Shown here one piece after another: positions 1 to 7,815 of a DNA stretch of 64,000 nt. A model generated the notes under the pieces. The model was not told where the DNA came from, made no database searches, and worked only from the letters and a program-made list of their open reading frames with translations. The translations under genes and the position numbers were made by a program. Origin of the DNA: Domibacillus sp. DTU_2020_1001157_1_SI_ALB_TIR_016 (GTDB taxonomy: Bacteria; Bacillota; Bacilli; Bacillales; Domibacillaceae); the NCBI RefSeq assembly GCF_032341995.1, contig NZ_CP135438.1, forward strand, positions 744,001 through 808,000, in the 5' to 3' direction. Each line of letters starts with the position of its first letter. The first letter of the stretch is position 1.

Positions 1-368
1 GAATCGTTGGTGTCATTTCAGCAGTCGTGGCCGGTAATAAAGATAATATTCTAGATTCAGGTTTAGCAATCCTTGGCATGGTTGTTATACACAATTTTGT
101 TGGTTTGGCCTTAGGCCTCCTTATTTCAAAGTGGTGCAAATTTCCGTATGCCGATCAGAAAGCTATCTCAATTGAGGTCGGGATGCAAAATTCAGGGCTT
201 GCTGCAGCACTAGCTACTGCTCATTTCTCTCCACTCACGGCTGTTCCAAGTGCGATCTTCTCAGTGTGGCATAATATTTCTGGACCGTTGATTGCCACTT
301 ACTGGGCAAAAAAGGCTGTAAAAGAAGAGAAAATGAAACAGGCGAATCATAAGAAGCAGGTCTCTTAA
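1..368 (+). CDS. Bile acid:sodium symporter (BASS) family transporter, C-terminal part
   Basis: The gene enters from the left edge already open; the reading frame starts at base 3 and ends at a TAA at 366-368, leaving about 121 residues. They form hydrophobic membrane segments and carry the BASS/YocS-type stretch [15 protein letters not shown], followed by the conserved [12 protein letters not shown] segment, and end in a short basic, lysine-rich tail. Family members are sodium-coupled importers of organic anions such as bile acids, pantoate or keto acids; the substrate cannot be read from this fragment. It is followed by its own strong terminator, so it is the last gene of its transcript. 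An internal GTG at 27 is not a real start because homology continues upstream of it. Confidence 0.85.
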   Translation, partial: IVGVISAVVAGNKDNILDSGLAILGMVVIHNFVGLALGLLISKWCKFPYADQKAISIEVGMQNSGLAAALATAHFSPLTAVPSAIFSVWHNISGPLIATYWAKKAVKEEKMKQANHKKQVS

Positions 369-454
369 AATATTGAGATAGGAATTTTTAGGCTTAACTT
401 CTAAAAGGGTTGTTATTTAATACCGTTACATCAATAAAAAATAATCGACCTGAA

Positions 455-500
455 AGAGCCTTGCTACATGATTTTGTAGCAAGGCTCTAGTTGTTTTTAA
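455..500 (+). terminator. Rho-independent terminator of the BASS gene
   Basis: A perfect 13-bp stem (AGAGCCTTGCTAC at 455-467 with GTAGCAAGGCTCT at 476-488), an 8-base loop and then a T-rich run AGTTGTTTTT. It lies 87 bases after the stop codon. Confidence 0.85.
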
Positions 501-507
501 GCTAAAA

Positions 508-735
508 TCAAACGATTTTATTCTCTGTATACACAAAATCTTCTAAGCTCCGTCCCATGAGCTCATCGTTGGATGAACCAGCCATGCAGTTCAGGTATGC
601 CCTGCATCCGGGTTAAATAGGTCTTCTACTCTTGTTCTGGATTAAGCATCAGCAATATTCCAGCATATCCGGTTATAGCCTCGACTACCATGTCTTTTAC
701 AATCGATTCAAATACATCGCTAAAATACCATTTAT
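508..735 (-). pseudogene. Possible decayed coding remnant, unrecognised
   Basis: The 369-921 gap holds the terminator and, on the minus strand, two short open stretches in different frames. One ends in a stop at 626-628 and reads SDVFESIVKDMVVEA; the other ends at 508-510 and reads SSNDELMGRSLEDF. The amino-acid composition looks protein-like rather than random and the frame changes between them, which suggests a frameshifted relic. I do not recognise the family. This is weak evidence; it could be chance open frame. Confidence 0.25.
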
Positions 736-921
736 TATTATCTAGGTTCTCCTGTTAATCAACATAAACTTGGAGCAATGATCTATCAGCCAATTCCTTC
801 TGATATACTATTCTTGCACTGCTTTTCACCTTTAGAGACCGTAAATAGTCGTTGTTTTTAAGGTGCTATAATACGGTAGATCTGAAACACCGTTGCAGCA
901 ACGAATAAGAGAAACATGAGC

Positions 922-1242
922 TTAATCATTTGGATTTTTCTCTTTCGTAGCATCGGATAATTCAATATGTACAATCCGATCAGGCCTTTTCTTGTCGCCA
1001 GCCATAAAGTCGATATCATATTTTTTATCTTCCACAAGAAAAGAATCTTTATAGTCGTTCCAGTAAAGCTCTCGTCTTACACCATTAGGCTGCGTAAAAA
1101 CCAAAGTCACATCATTCTTAATCTCTGTTTTCTTCACGTATGTCATATTGTTTAATGTTCTTATACTATAACTTTTTTCATCGTAGCTGCAGCCAGCAGT
1201 AAGAAATAGAATTGCTCCCGTCCATAAGATTATTTTCTTCAT
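922..1242 (-). CDS. Small predicted lipoprotein of unknown function
   Basis: The protein has 106 residues and starts MKKIILWTGAILFLTAGC: two lysines, a hydrophobic core and a lipobox LTAGC with the lipidated Cys at position 18, so it should be processed by signal peptidase II and anchored on the outer face of the membrane. The start at 1242 is chosen because GAGGG lies just upstream; an upstream in-frame ATG at 1281 has no ribosome binding site and would bury the signal peptide. The mature part is short, polar and charged, with YVKKTEIKNDVTLVFTQPNG in the middle. I do not recognise a named family. It stands alone, transcribed against its neighbours. Confidence 0.7.
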   Translation of the reverse strand: MKKIILWTGAILFLTAGCSYDEKSYSIRTLNNMTYVKKTEIKNDVTLVFTQPNGVRRELYWNDYKDSFLVEDKKYDIDFMAGDKKRPDRIVHIELSDATKEKNPND

Positions 1243-1499
1243 TATATTTCCCTCATTTAATCGATTCTTAATTTCCTGCATCTATTTGTACGGATTCCCT
1301 CATTAAAGGGGCAGTAAAACCTAATATGGATGTATTTTCGAATCCATTTATACTTTATGCTTCATCCGTACTCTCACTATCGTATTCACAATCGTAGTAT
1401 TCAATGAGGATAATTTTCTTTGAGAGCTCATTTGAGTGTTAAAAACAAAGCCGATACATATTCTTTTGCTAATTTTTTGTTCGAAAAAACATAGGGAAT

Positions 1500-1679
1500 A
1501 TACTTAATGTTATTCAAGATATAGATATAGGCCTGTTTAGAATCAATGCAGAAAGCGAAGGAGTGGAGCTGCGGGCATCATTTGACGGGATGAAGCAATC
1601 CAGTTCTCATTCAAGTGAGCAGGGGCGGGTAGCCATTAAGTTCTTTACATCCATTAAAACAGTGTTTGTTAAGCCGTGA
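1500..1679 (+). pseudogene. C-terminal remnant of an alpha-ketoglutaric semialdehyde dehydrogenase
   Basis: An open stretch without start codon or ribosome binding site ends in TGA at 1677-1679. It reads [14 protein letters not shown] and then [13 protein letters not shown], ending in KTVFVKP. These are the last 50 or so residues of YcbD-type aldehyde dehydrogenases, which oxidise 2-oxoglutarate semialdehyde in glucarate/galactarate breakdown. The other 430 or so residues, including the catalytic Cys, are absent, so this is a deletion scar. The Gly-Gly of the usual FGGMKQ has become Asp-Gly, in line with decay. It fits the acid-sugar theme of the genes downstream. Confidence 0.75.
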
Positions 1680-2168
1680 TTGTAGTGACGTCCTTGAAAA
1701 AGTTAGAAAATTATAAAATTAATAATTGTCAATTTTGCACTATCAAAATCCCCCTCCATCAAAAAGTAGGGGAACCAAATGTGAATGTAACTTCTATGGA
1801 CAAAATCTTTAATAGAATAAGAGAAATATCTTCTCTTCCGATTACCAAAGGCGGTCCAGAGAAAATGTCTATCTAAGGCGTTTTCTTGGGTTGCCATTCA
1901 ATTTCAGGTAATGGGCAGGCGGTTATTGGTTGCCGGTAATAAAAATCTGCGTAGAATCTGAGTTTAATGTAAAGTTTACAAAGTAACGATGTGTTAAAGC
2001 ACACTTTTACGCGAAATTCATTTGAACGACAAATACTTTACTGTCAGATTGGTTAATAGTAGACCAATACTATTGACTAACAATTTATGATAGATGTTCC
2101 AGTACCATATAAGATAAACAATCCATCCAAATTGGTGAACAAGTAATAGACAAACCACATAATAGAGG

Positions 2169-2206
2169 TGCCTTTTTCAATCGCTTGATCCGAAAAGGCA
2201 TTTTTT
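2169..2206 (+). terminator. Terminator-like hairpin
   Basis: TGCCTTTTTC and the near-complementary GAAAAGGCA flank an 11-base loop and are followed directly by a run of T. No gene that it would terminate is left; it may be a relic. Confidence 0.5.
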
Positions 2207-2470
2207 AGGTAGTTTCTGTTAAAGAACAATGCTGATTTTCTTATTAAACTAACGAAGCAGAATTGTTGAGGAAGGCAGATTAGAAATCTATTCGGACTAC
2301 AGATACGTAAGAAACGCTATTTCTTGAGATTAAGCGGACGGAGGTTCCCTTATTTGGGTAAAATAATCTTTTTCACACCTGTTTTTTAGCAAATAGTATA
2401 CTCAGTGTCCCGAAACCCACAGGTGTACGGTGTAATGGATTGAATTTTATTGTACGAGTTTCAATAGCGA

Positions 2471-2495
2471 AGGAGTGGCTTGTACAGCCACTCCT
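2471..2495. terminator. Perfect 10-bp hairpin, possible bidirectional terminator relic
   Basis: AGGAGTGGCT and AGCCACTCCT flank a 5-base TGTAC loop. The tail ATTTCTGTT is only weakly T-rich, so termination is uncertain; an insertion-sequence end or processing hairpin is an alternative. Confidence 0.4.
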
Positions 2496-2540
2496 ATTTC
2501 TGTTACTAAACAATTTGGGATTTAATTTGATTAATTAAAA

Positions 2541-2803
2541 CATCAGACAAATAGGAACCAAGCAAGAGCAGCGATCATAACAGCTCATCTTTCGTAAACG
2601 TCTGATGAATATATTAAAGTTATTTGTTTTATAGTTAATAATTCGTTTAATAAAGCAATAAAAAGATGGTTGACTAATATTAACTAGTTGTTATACAATC
2701 GATTCAAGGAAATTCATCAGATGAATATCCGGGTAATTAGAAGTTGTAAAGGTTTACAATAGTAATAAAATTTAATTTTCATCGATAAACATCAGATGAA
2801 TAT
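2541..2803. promoter_or_regulatory. Cluster of four CATCAGA(TGAATA)-type repeats, candidate operators
   Basis: Four related sites occur: CATCAGACAAATA at 2541, the inverted form GTCTGATGAATA near 2600, a perfect 7-1-7 palindrome ATTCATCAGATGAAT at 2712-2726, and ACATCAGATGAATAT near 2789-2803. The last two bracket the promoter-like hexamers at 2744-2771. The spacing and symmetry are what one expects for a dimeric GntR-family repressor, and a GntR/FCD gene lies in the same cluster at 5422. The link to that protein is inference. Confidence 0.55.
2744..2771 (+). promoter_or_regulatory. Possible sigma-A promoter of the acid-sugar operon
   Basis: TTGTAA and TAAAAT with a 16-base spacer lie between two CATCAGATGAAT operators. 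It would give a leader of about 225 bases before the dehydrogenase gene. A consensus -35 TTGACA at 2872-2877 has no -10 at the right distance. Confidence 0.35.
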
Positions 2804-3004
2804 GAGGAGGAAGATTATTTTATATCCTTAAAAGCTAAAGATTATTTTAAACCAAATTTGGCAAGGTACACTTGACATCGTTAACAAAGCACTTTGTTCG
2901 TCACGTCCCTGTCTTGTCATATATGGGAACAGCTTTATCTTTTTTAAAGGTGGACACGAACATTCTTAAATAAAATAGGCATCTAACTAAGGAGGTACTA
3001 TAAA

Positions 3005-4129
3005 ATGAAAGCGGGATTAAAAACAGGAGAAAATCATGGTTTCTCTGATATGGAAGTGGAGAAGCATAAAATGAAAGCGGTATTAAAAACAGGGGAAAAT
3101 TATGGTTTCTCTTATATGGAAGTGGAGAAGCCTACACCAAAACCTCATGAGGTTTTAATTGAAGTAGAAGCAGCAGCTATATGTGGAACCGATATTAGTT
3201 ACAATAAATGGGGGCAATCTGCAAAGGATTTTGCATCAAAATTCAATGTGAAATTTCCTTTTATTGTTGGTCATGAATGTTCCGGGACGATCATTGAAGT
3301 GGGTAGTGAAGTAAAAGATAAAAAGATTGGTGACAGAGTAGCTTTTGAGACTCATATTCCTTGTGAAGAATGTTTTCAGTGTCAAATAGGCAATGCCCAT
3401 AATTGTATGAACATGGGTATTTATGGAACAAGTTGTGACGGCTGTTTCGCGGACTATGCAGTTGCTCCGGCAAATGTAGCGTTTAAGTTACCGGATTCTG
3501 TATCCTTCGAAGAAGGTGCCCTCTTTGAGCCTGCTGGTGTTGCCATGCGTGCAGTGGAAGAATCTAAAATTCAACCTGGTGATACGGCTCTCGTATTTGG
3601 ATGTGGTGCTATCGGTCTTTTGGCAATAAAAATGTTGCTGGCATCTGGGGCTTCAAGAGTTATAGCAGTTGATATAGATCAATACAGAGTGGATATGGCC
3701 AAAGATTTTGGTGCAGTCGGAGTAAATTCACTTAAAGAAGATCTTTCGGCAATTGTTAAGGACCTGACCTCTAGCAGAGGCGGAGTAGATTTTATTTTTG
3801 AAATAACGGGTTCACCAAAAGTATATGAAACGTTATTTGATCACCTGCGTTTAGAAGGAAGAGTCATCACTGTAGGACATCCCGGCGGCCCGATCCCAAT
3901 TAATATAACGCAAAGCATTAATTTAAAAGGTGCGACAATTAAGGGGTTATTTGGAAGACGCATTTGGGAAACATGGTGGAAATTATCATCCTTAGTTGAG
4001 TCTGAAAAAATTAATATACTTGAAGTTGTAACTCATCGTTATTCATTTTCACAAGTAGATGAAGCATTTGAACAAGTAAATAAAGGAGCAGGAAAGATTA
4101 TGTTCCTAAAGGACAAAAATCGTGTTTGA
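3005..4129 (+). CDS. Zinc-dependent alcohol/polyol dehydrogenase (MDR family) with duplicated N-terminus
   Basis: A medium-chain dehydrogenase of the threonine/sorbitol dehydrogenase type. It shows the catalytic-zinc CGTD motif, GHECSG, the four-Cys structural zinc loop CEECFQCQIGNAHNC and a Rossmann GCGAIG nucleotide site, so it should oxidise a secondary alcohol of a sugar or sugar acid with NAD. The first 22 residues are a near copy of the next 22: MKAGLKTGENHGFS is followed by MKAVLKTGENYGFS. The ancestral start was therefore probably the ATG at 3071. AAGGAGGT at 2989-2996 sits correctly for the ATG at 3005, so the longer form is likely made. It is the first gene of the acid-sugar block and probably supplies the keto intermediate for the kinase; the substrate is inferred from context only. 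Confidence 0.85.
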   Translation: MKAGLKTGENHGFSDMEVEKHKMKAVLKTGENYGFSYMEVEKPTPKPHEVLIEVEAAAICGTDISYNKWGQSAKDFASKFNVKFPFIVGHECSGTIIEVGSEVKDKKIGDRVAFETHIPCEECFQCQIGNAHNCMNMGIYGTSCDGCFADYAVAPANVAFKLPDSVSFEEGALFEPAGVAMRAVEESKIQPGDTALVFGCGAIGLLAIKMLLASGASRVIAVDIDQYRVDMAKDFGAVGVNSLKEDLSAIVKDLTSSRGGVDFIFEITGSPKVYETLFDHLRLEGRVITVGHPGGPIPINITQSINLKGATIKGLFGRRIWETWWKLSSLVESEKINILEVVTHRYSFSQVDEAFEQVNKGAGKIMFLKDKNRV

Positions 4130-4362
4130 AAAACAGAAGCCTAAGAAACGAAATAAAGTTTTTTCTATTATATTTAGTTAGAAGCAATATGGAGTATCGT
4201 CCAGTAACCAAGCTGGACTAACAATCAAGGAGATAGTTTTGAATAAACAAACCGTTGAAAGCGTTTCACTAAACATTTATATATTGCTTGATAACGAGAG
4301 TCGCACAAATTGGGATGCCAAGTGTTGAAACAGATTTTAAAATCACATCAGGAGTTGAAGTT

Positions 4363-5343
4363 ATGAAAATAAAAGCGACAATTGAGAAAATCCCCGCAGG
4401 CTTAATGCTGGTTCCTTTACTTATTGGATCTTTAATTCGCACACTCTTCCCAGAAGTATTTGAATCGGAAGCGTTTACACATTCGTTTACCGGGGGACTG
4501 TTAACTGGCACGACAGCGTTATTAGGGGGATTTTATCTTTGTTTAGGCGCAACCATACGGTTTAACTCAACTGGTTATGTGTTGAAAAAAGGGGGAGCCC
4601 TATGGTTTGGTAAAATAGGGACAACTTTTGCAATCGCTTTACTAATTAAAGCTATCTTCCCAGATCAAAATAATTTATTTTTAGGGCTATCTGCTTTGGC
4701 AATTGTTGCTGCTTTTTCTGATACAAACGGTGCCATTTACATGGCTCTCATGGGACAATTAGGAAAGAAAAAAGAAGATATTGCCGCTTATTCTATTATG
4801 TCACTTGAATCTGGACCATTTTTCACTATGCTGATACTGGGTATTGCTGGATTAGCAAGTTTTCCAATTTCTGCATTTGTTTATACGCTTCTTCCTCTAC
4901 TAGTCGGAATGATTCTTGGGAATCTGGACGAAGAAATGCGGGAGTTCTTAAGTAAAGGTGAGCACCTCTTTATTCCTATGTTAGGCTTGGCAATTGGTGC
5001 TGGAATTAACTTAACCAATGTAATGAAAGCTGGCTTATCTGGGGTTGTCTTGGGTATAGCAGTTGTTGCAATTACTGGAGCTGCCCTGTTTATGCTAGAT
5101 AGAGTCACAGGTGGAGACGGCGTGGCCGGTTTGGCTGCTTCAAATACTGCAGGGAATGCAGCGGCCGTACCATTATCCCTTGCAGCTGTTAATCCTGCCT
5201 TTAGTGAAGTTGCTGCGAGCGCCACACTCCAGGTATCAGCAGCTGTTATCGTTACAGCTCTTTTATCCCCTATGCTAACGGTTTGGTATGCAAAAAGAAT
5301 TGAGAAAAAAAAAGTGCAGGATATTCCTAATGTTGGAGCGTAA
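4363..5343 (+). CDS. kdgT: 2-keto-3-deoxygluconate permease family (KdgT)
   Basis: A 326-residue polytopic membrane protein, the usual KdgT length. Recognisable stretches are KIPAGLMLVPLLIGSL at the start, GFYLCLGATIRF, AFSDTNGAIYMALMGQLG and GLAASNTAGNAAAVP. Family members import 2-keto-3-deoxygluconate or related sugar acids with protons. The start at 4363 follows AGGAG at the right distance and matches the family N-terminus; an in-frame ATG at 4288 would add 25 non-family residues. No KDG kinase or aldolase lies nearby. The neighbours instead handle a DUF1537 kinase substrate, so the imported compound may be a four- or five-carbon acid sugar. It is preceded by a 230-base gap with a 6-bp inverted repeat at 4199-4218. 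Confidence 0.85.
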   Translation: MKIKATIEKIPAGLMLVPLLIGSLIRTLFPEVFESEAFTHSFTGGLLTGTTALLGGFYLCLGATIRFNSTGYVLKKGGALWFGKIGTTFAIALLIKAIFPDQNNLFLGLSALAIVAAFSDTNGAIYMALMGQLGKKKEDIAAYSIMSLESGPFFTMLILGIAGLASFPISAFVYTLLPLLVGMILGNLDEEMREFLSKGEHLFIPMLGLAIGAGINLTNVMKAGLSGVVLGIAVVAITGAALFMLDRVTGGDGVAGLAASNTAGNAAAVPLSLAAVNPAFSEVAASATLQVSAAVIVTALLSPMLTVWYAKRIEKKKVQDIPNVGA

Positions 5344-5421
5344 ATAGTTGAATCTATATTTGTAAGATAATTTGCTATATAATACCTTTAAAAATCAATG
5401 AGATTAAAGGTGAATAATAAG

Positions 5422-6195
5422 ATGGATAATGAAATGGATTTAATTATGTCAGCTGCAGTTAATAGTGAAAAAATTTCAGATACTAAAACAGCTGTAAATA
5501 AAGTAACAGACTACATTAAGCACAAGATTATTTATAAAGAGTTAAAGCCTAATGATAGGATTCCTACAGAAAGTGAATTAAGTGAAATTTTAAATGTAAG
5601 TAGAAGTTCTGTTCGAGAAGCATTAAAGATATTGGAAGCTATTAATATTATCCAAATACGAAGAGGCGCTGGCACGTACATTTCCGAACCGGAGGATATT
5701 TCTTTTTCTCAATCTCTATTATTTAAAATGATATTAAACAATATGCAACTTAAAGAATTAGTTGAATTTCGTGAGCAGATAGAAGTAGCAGTAGTAAAAT
5801 TGGCTATTACATATGCTACTGAAGAAGATATACAGGGTTTAAAGAATATTTATAACTCTTTTTTAGAATGCATTGAAACCAATCCAGATGATTATAAAAT
5901 GATTCATGAATTAGACTTAAGGTTTCATAAGGCTTTAGCGGCGTCGACTAAAAATAAGCTAATGGCGGAAATATATTTGTTTGCATTTGAAATTTTTTCC
6001 CCGTTGATTTTAGAAAACTACGCAATTGGCCAGGTAAAGGGTGAAGACAAGGAAACGACAGTTGAAAATCACAGGATTCTCATTGAGGCACTAGAAAAAA
6101 AGGATCTTTATACTGGAATTTACGGTATAGAAATGTCACTTAGGTTGTGGAGAAAATGGATCAACAACAGAGACTCAGACAATACATCGAGCTAA
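5422..6195 (+). CDS. GntR family transcriptional regulator, FadR/FCD subfamily
   Basis: A 257-residue protein. An N-terminal winged helix-turn-helix (RIPTESELSEILNVSRSSVREAL, about residues 50-75) is followed by an all-helical FCD ligand domain. The metal-binding HELDLRFHKAL and, further on, ENHRILIEAL match FCD metal-site positions. Such regulators usually repress sugar-acid operons and release DNA on binding the acid. The ATG at 5422 is preferred because AAAGGTG precedes it; an ATG at 5398 has no ribosome binding site. It lies between the permease and the kinase gene, in the same direction. Candidate operators are the CATCAGA repeats at 2541-2803 and the 10-bp inverted repeat at 6279-6302. 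Confidence 0.85.
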   Translation: MDNEMDLIMSAAVNSEKISDTKTAVNKVTDYIKHKIIYKELKPNDRIPTESELSEILNVSRSSVREALKILEAINIIQIRRGAGTYISEPEDISFSQSLLFKMILNNMQLKELVEFREQIEVAVVKLAITYATEEDIQGLKNIYNSFLECIETNPDDYKMIHELDLRFHKALAASTKNKLMAEIYLFAFEIFSPLILENYAIGQVKGEDKETTVENHRILIEALEKKDLYTGIYGIEMSLRLWRKWINNRDSDNTSS

Positions 6196-6278
6196 AAAAA
6201 TCATATATTTTAAAATCTTAAACAGTGTAAAGACGTTTCCTTATCTTTCTTACAATAGAAGGTAAAGAAACGGCAAGA

Positions 6279-6302
6279 GTAATGTGAAATACTTCACATT
6301 AC
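6279..6302. promoter_or_regulatory. Perfect 10-bp inverted repeat upstream of the kinase gene
   Basis: GTAATGTGAA and TTCACATTAC with a 4-base ATAC loop, about 80 bases before the kinase start. No T-tract follows, so an operator or mRNA-stabilising hairpin is more likely than a terminator. Confidence 0.45.
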
Positions 6303-6381
6303 AAAGTGGAAAGTGCCGGCTATCTAAATAGAAACCTTCTTGGAAGAACCCGGTGAAGAAGGATAGAAAGGAAGTTTGAGA

Positions 6382-7815
6382 ATGTCCGAAAATAATTTAT
6401 TGCTTGCTTATTATGGAGATGATTTTACTGGTTCTACAGATGCAATGGAAGCATTAGCTTTAAACGGGTATCGCACAATGTTATTTTTGGAACCGCCTTC
6501 ACCAGAGATGCTGGAAAACTTAAATGGCGTTCAATGTATTGGAATTCCAGGAACCAGCCGGGCCAGAAATCCTGAGGAAATGGAACAAGAATTACGGCCA
6601 GTATTTGAGTCATTATTTAAGTTGAAAACAAATGTGATTCATTATAAAACATGTTCAACATTTGATTCTAATCCAGAAGTCGGCAGTATTGGGAAAGCAA
6701 TTGAAATTGCGCTTGATTACACTGAAGAATCACAAAAAACAGTGCCAATTTTTGTTGCAACACCACCATTAGGAAGGTATACGTTATTTGGCAACCATTT
6801 TGCAAGAATGTATGATACGGTTTATCGGCTGGACCGGCATCCAACGATGTCAAAACATCCGATGACACCTATGAACGAATCAGATTTACGGGTTCACTTA
6901 AACATGCAATTTCAAACACCCAAGCAAATTGGTTTGATGGATATAGTGGAACTCTCTGAGGATTACAGCAGTGTTAAGGAAGTGTATGAGCAAAAATTAG
7001 CATTGAACAATGATATCATTCTTTTTGATGGATTGGATAATAGCCATTGTCAAACGGTTGGCCGGCTATTGTGGGAAAAAGGCCAGGAAGGTATACGCTT
7101 CGTTGTCGGATCATCAGGTGTTGAATATGCATTAACAGCTGAATGGAATCGGCAAGGATTGCAGGCATCAAGCAACAAAAAAGAGCAAACAAAAATTCCT
7201 GCCGCTAATCAAGTTCTTGTTGTAGCCGGCAGCTGTTCACCAATTAACAAAAATCAAATCGAAACAGCAATTGAAGCAGGTTTCGTGGGAATTCAAATTT
7301 CTCCCCGGGATATTATCAATAAAGAAGAACTGCCAAATGATTTATTGGATAAGGTAATTAAACATATCAAAAACGATAAAAGTGTTATTTTATATACAGC
7401 TCTTGGCCCAGAAGATCCTGCTATTGCTGAAACCCACAAGCTCTTTGATGAGATGGGAATAGAGAAAAGGGAATCAGGAGAGTTAATCGGCAGTCAATTA
7501 GGTAAATGGACATTGGAAATTATGAAAGCAACAAATATTCGCCGGATCATTGCTGCCGGAGGAGATACTTCGGGTTTTGTGACAAAAGAATTGAAGCTTT
7601 TTGCATTGGAAATGGTTCTTCCGATTGATCCAGGTGTTCCACTGTGTTGTGGCTATTCATCAGATCCAACTATTAATGGTATTGAAATCGCCTTAAAAGG
7701 TGGTCAGATGGGAAGTCCTGAATTTTTTGTGAAAATCAAGGAAGCTGCTTCATCTGACGCCACCTCTATTATATCATCTGAAAATATTAACTATAACGGG
7801 AGTGTTACCAAATGA
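6382..7815 (+). CDS. Four-carbon/branched acid-sugar kinase (DUF1537; OtnK/DtnK/OiaK type)
   Basis: A 477-residue ATP-dependent sugar-acid kinase. The N-terminal substrate domain opens with YYGDDFTGSTDAMEAL and the C-terminal nucleotide domain carries AAGGDTSGFV. Known members phosphorylate D-threonate, D-erythronate, 3-oxo-tetronates or 3-oxo-isoapionate. The stop overlaps the start of the RuBisCO-like gene by 4 bases (ATGA), so the two are translationally coupled. That pairing points to 3-oxo-isoapionate-like chemistry rather than the PdxA or aldolase routes of erythronate/threonate, because no PdxA or class II aldolase is present. The ATG at 6382 is chosen over a TTG at 6376 because AAAGGAAG lies 7 bases upstream. 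Confidence 0.85.
   Translation: MSENNLLLAYYGDDFTGSTDAMEALALNGYRTMLFLEPPSPEMLENLNGVQCIGIPGTSRARNPEEMEQELRPVFESLFKLKTNVIHYKTCSTFDSNPEVGSIGKAIEIALDYTEESQKTVPIFVATPPLGRYTLFGNHFARMYDTVYRLDRHPTMSKHPMTPMNESDLRVHLNMQFQTPKQIGLMDIVELSEDYSSVKEVYEQKLALNNDIILFDGLDNSHCQTVGRLLWEKGQEGIRFVVGSSGVEYALTAEWNRQGLQASSNKKEQTKIPAANQVLVVAGSCSPINKNQIETAIEAGFVGIQISPRDIINKEELPNDLLDKVIKHIKNDKSVILYTALGPEDPAIAETHKLFDEMGIEKRESGELIGSQLGKWTLEIMKATNIRRIIAAGGDTSGFVTKELKLFALEMVLPIDPGVPLCCGYSSDPTINGIEIALKGGQMGSPEFFVKIKEAASSDATSIISSENINYNGSVTK

Larger units (their letters stand above)
1680..3004. other. 1.3-kb gene-poor region upstream of the acid-sugar operon
   Basis: I see no convincing gene here. Two opposing small open frames near 1676-1897 lack ribosome binding sites and family features. 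The stretch holds hairpins at 2169-2206 and 2471-2495, an inverted repeat with TTGGT and ACCAA arms near 2052-2070, a set of CATCAGA-type repeats from 2541 to 2803 and a possible promoter at 2744-2771. The decayed dehydrogenase just upstream suggests that this was once coding sequence. Confidence 0.6.

Noticed and set aside
1676..1897. Opposing small open frames of 64-66 codons
   Set aside because: No ribosome binding site, no family features, and each is the shadow of the other.
4255..4268. cre-like TTGAAAGCGTTTCA before kdgT
   Set aside because: The palindrome is one base short of the CcpA consensus and does not fit the end of the motif.
4239..4328. 29-codon frame starting TTG behind AAGGAG in the kdgT leader
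   Set aside because: The ribosome binding site is good but the product is not recognisable; it may be a leader peptide or a relic, and support is too thin to call a gene.
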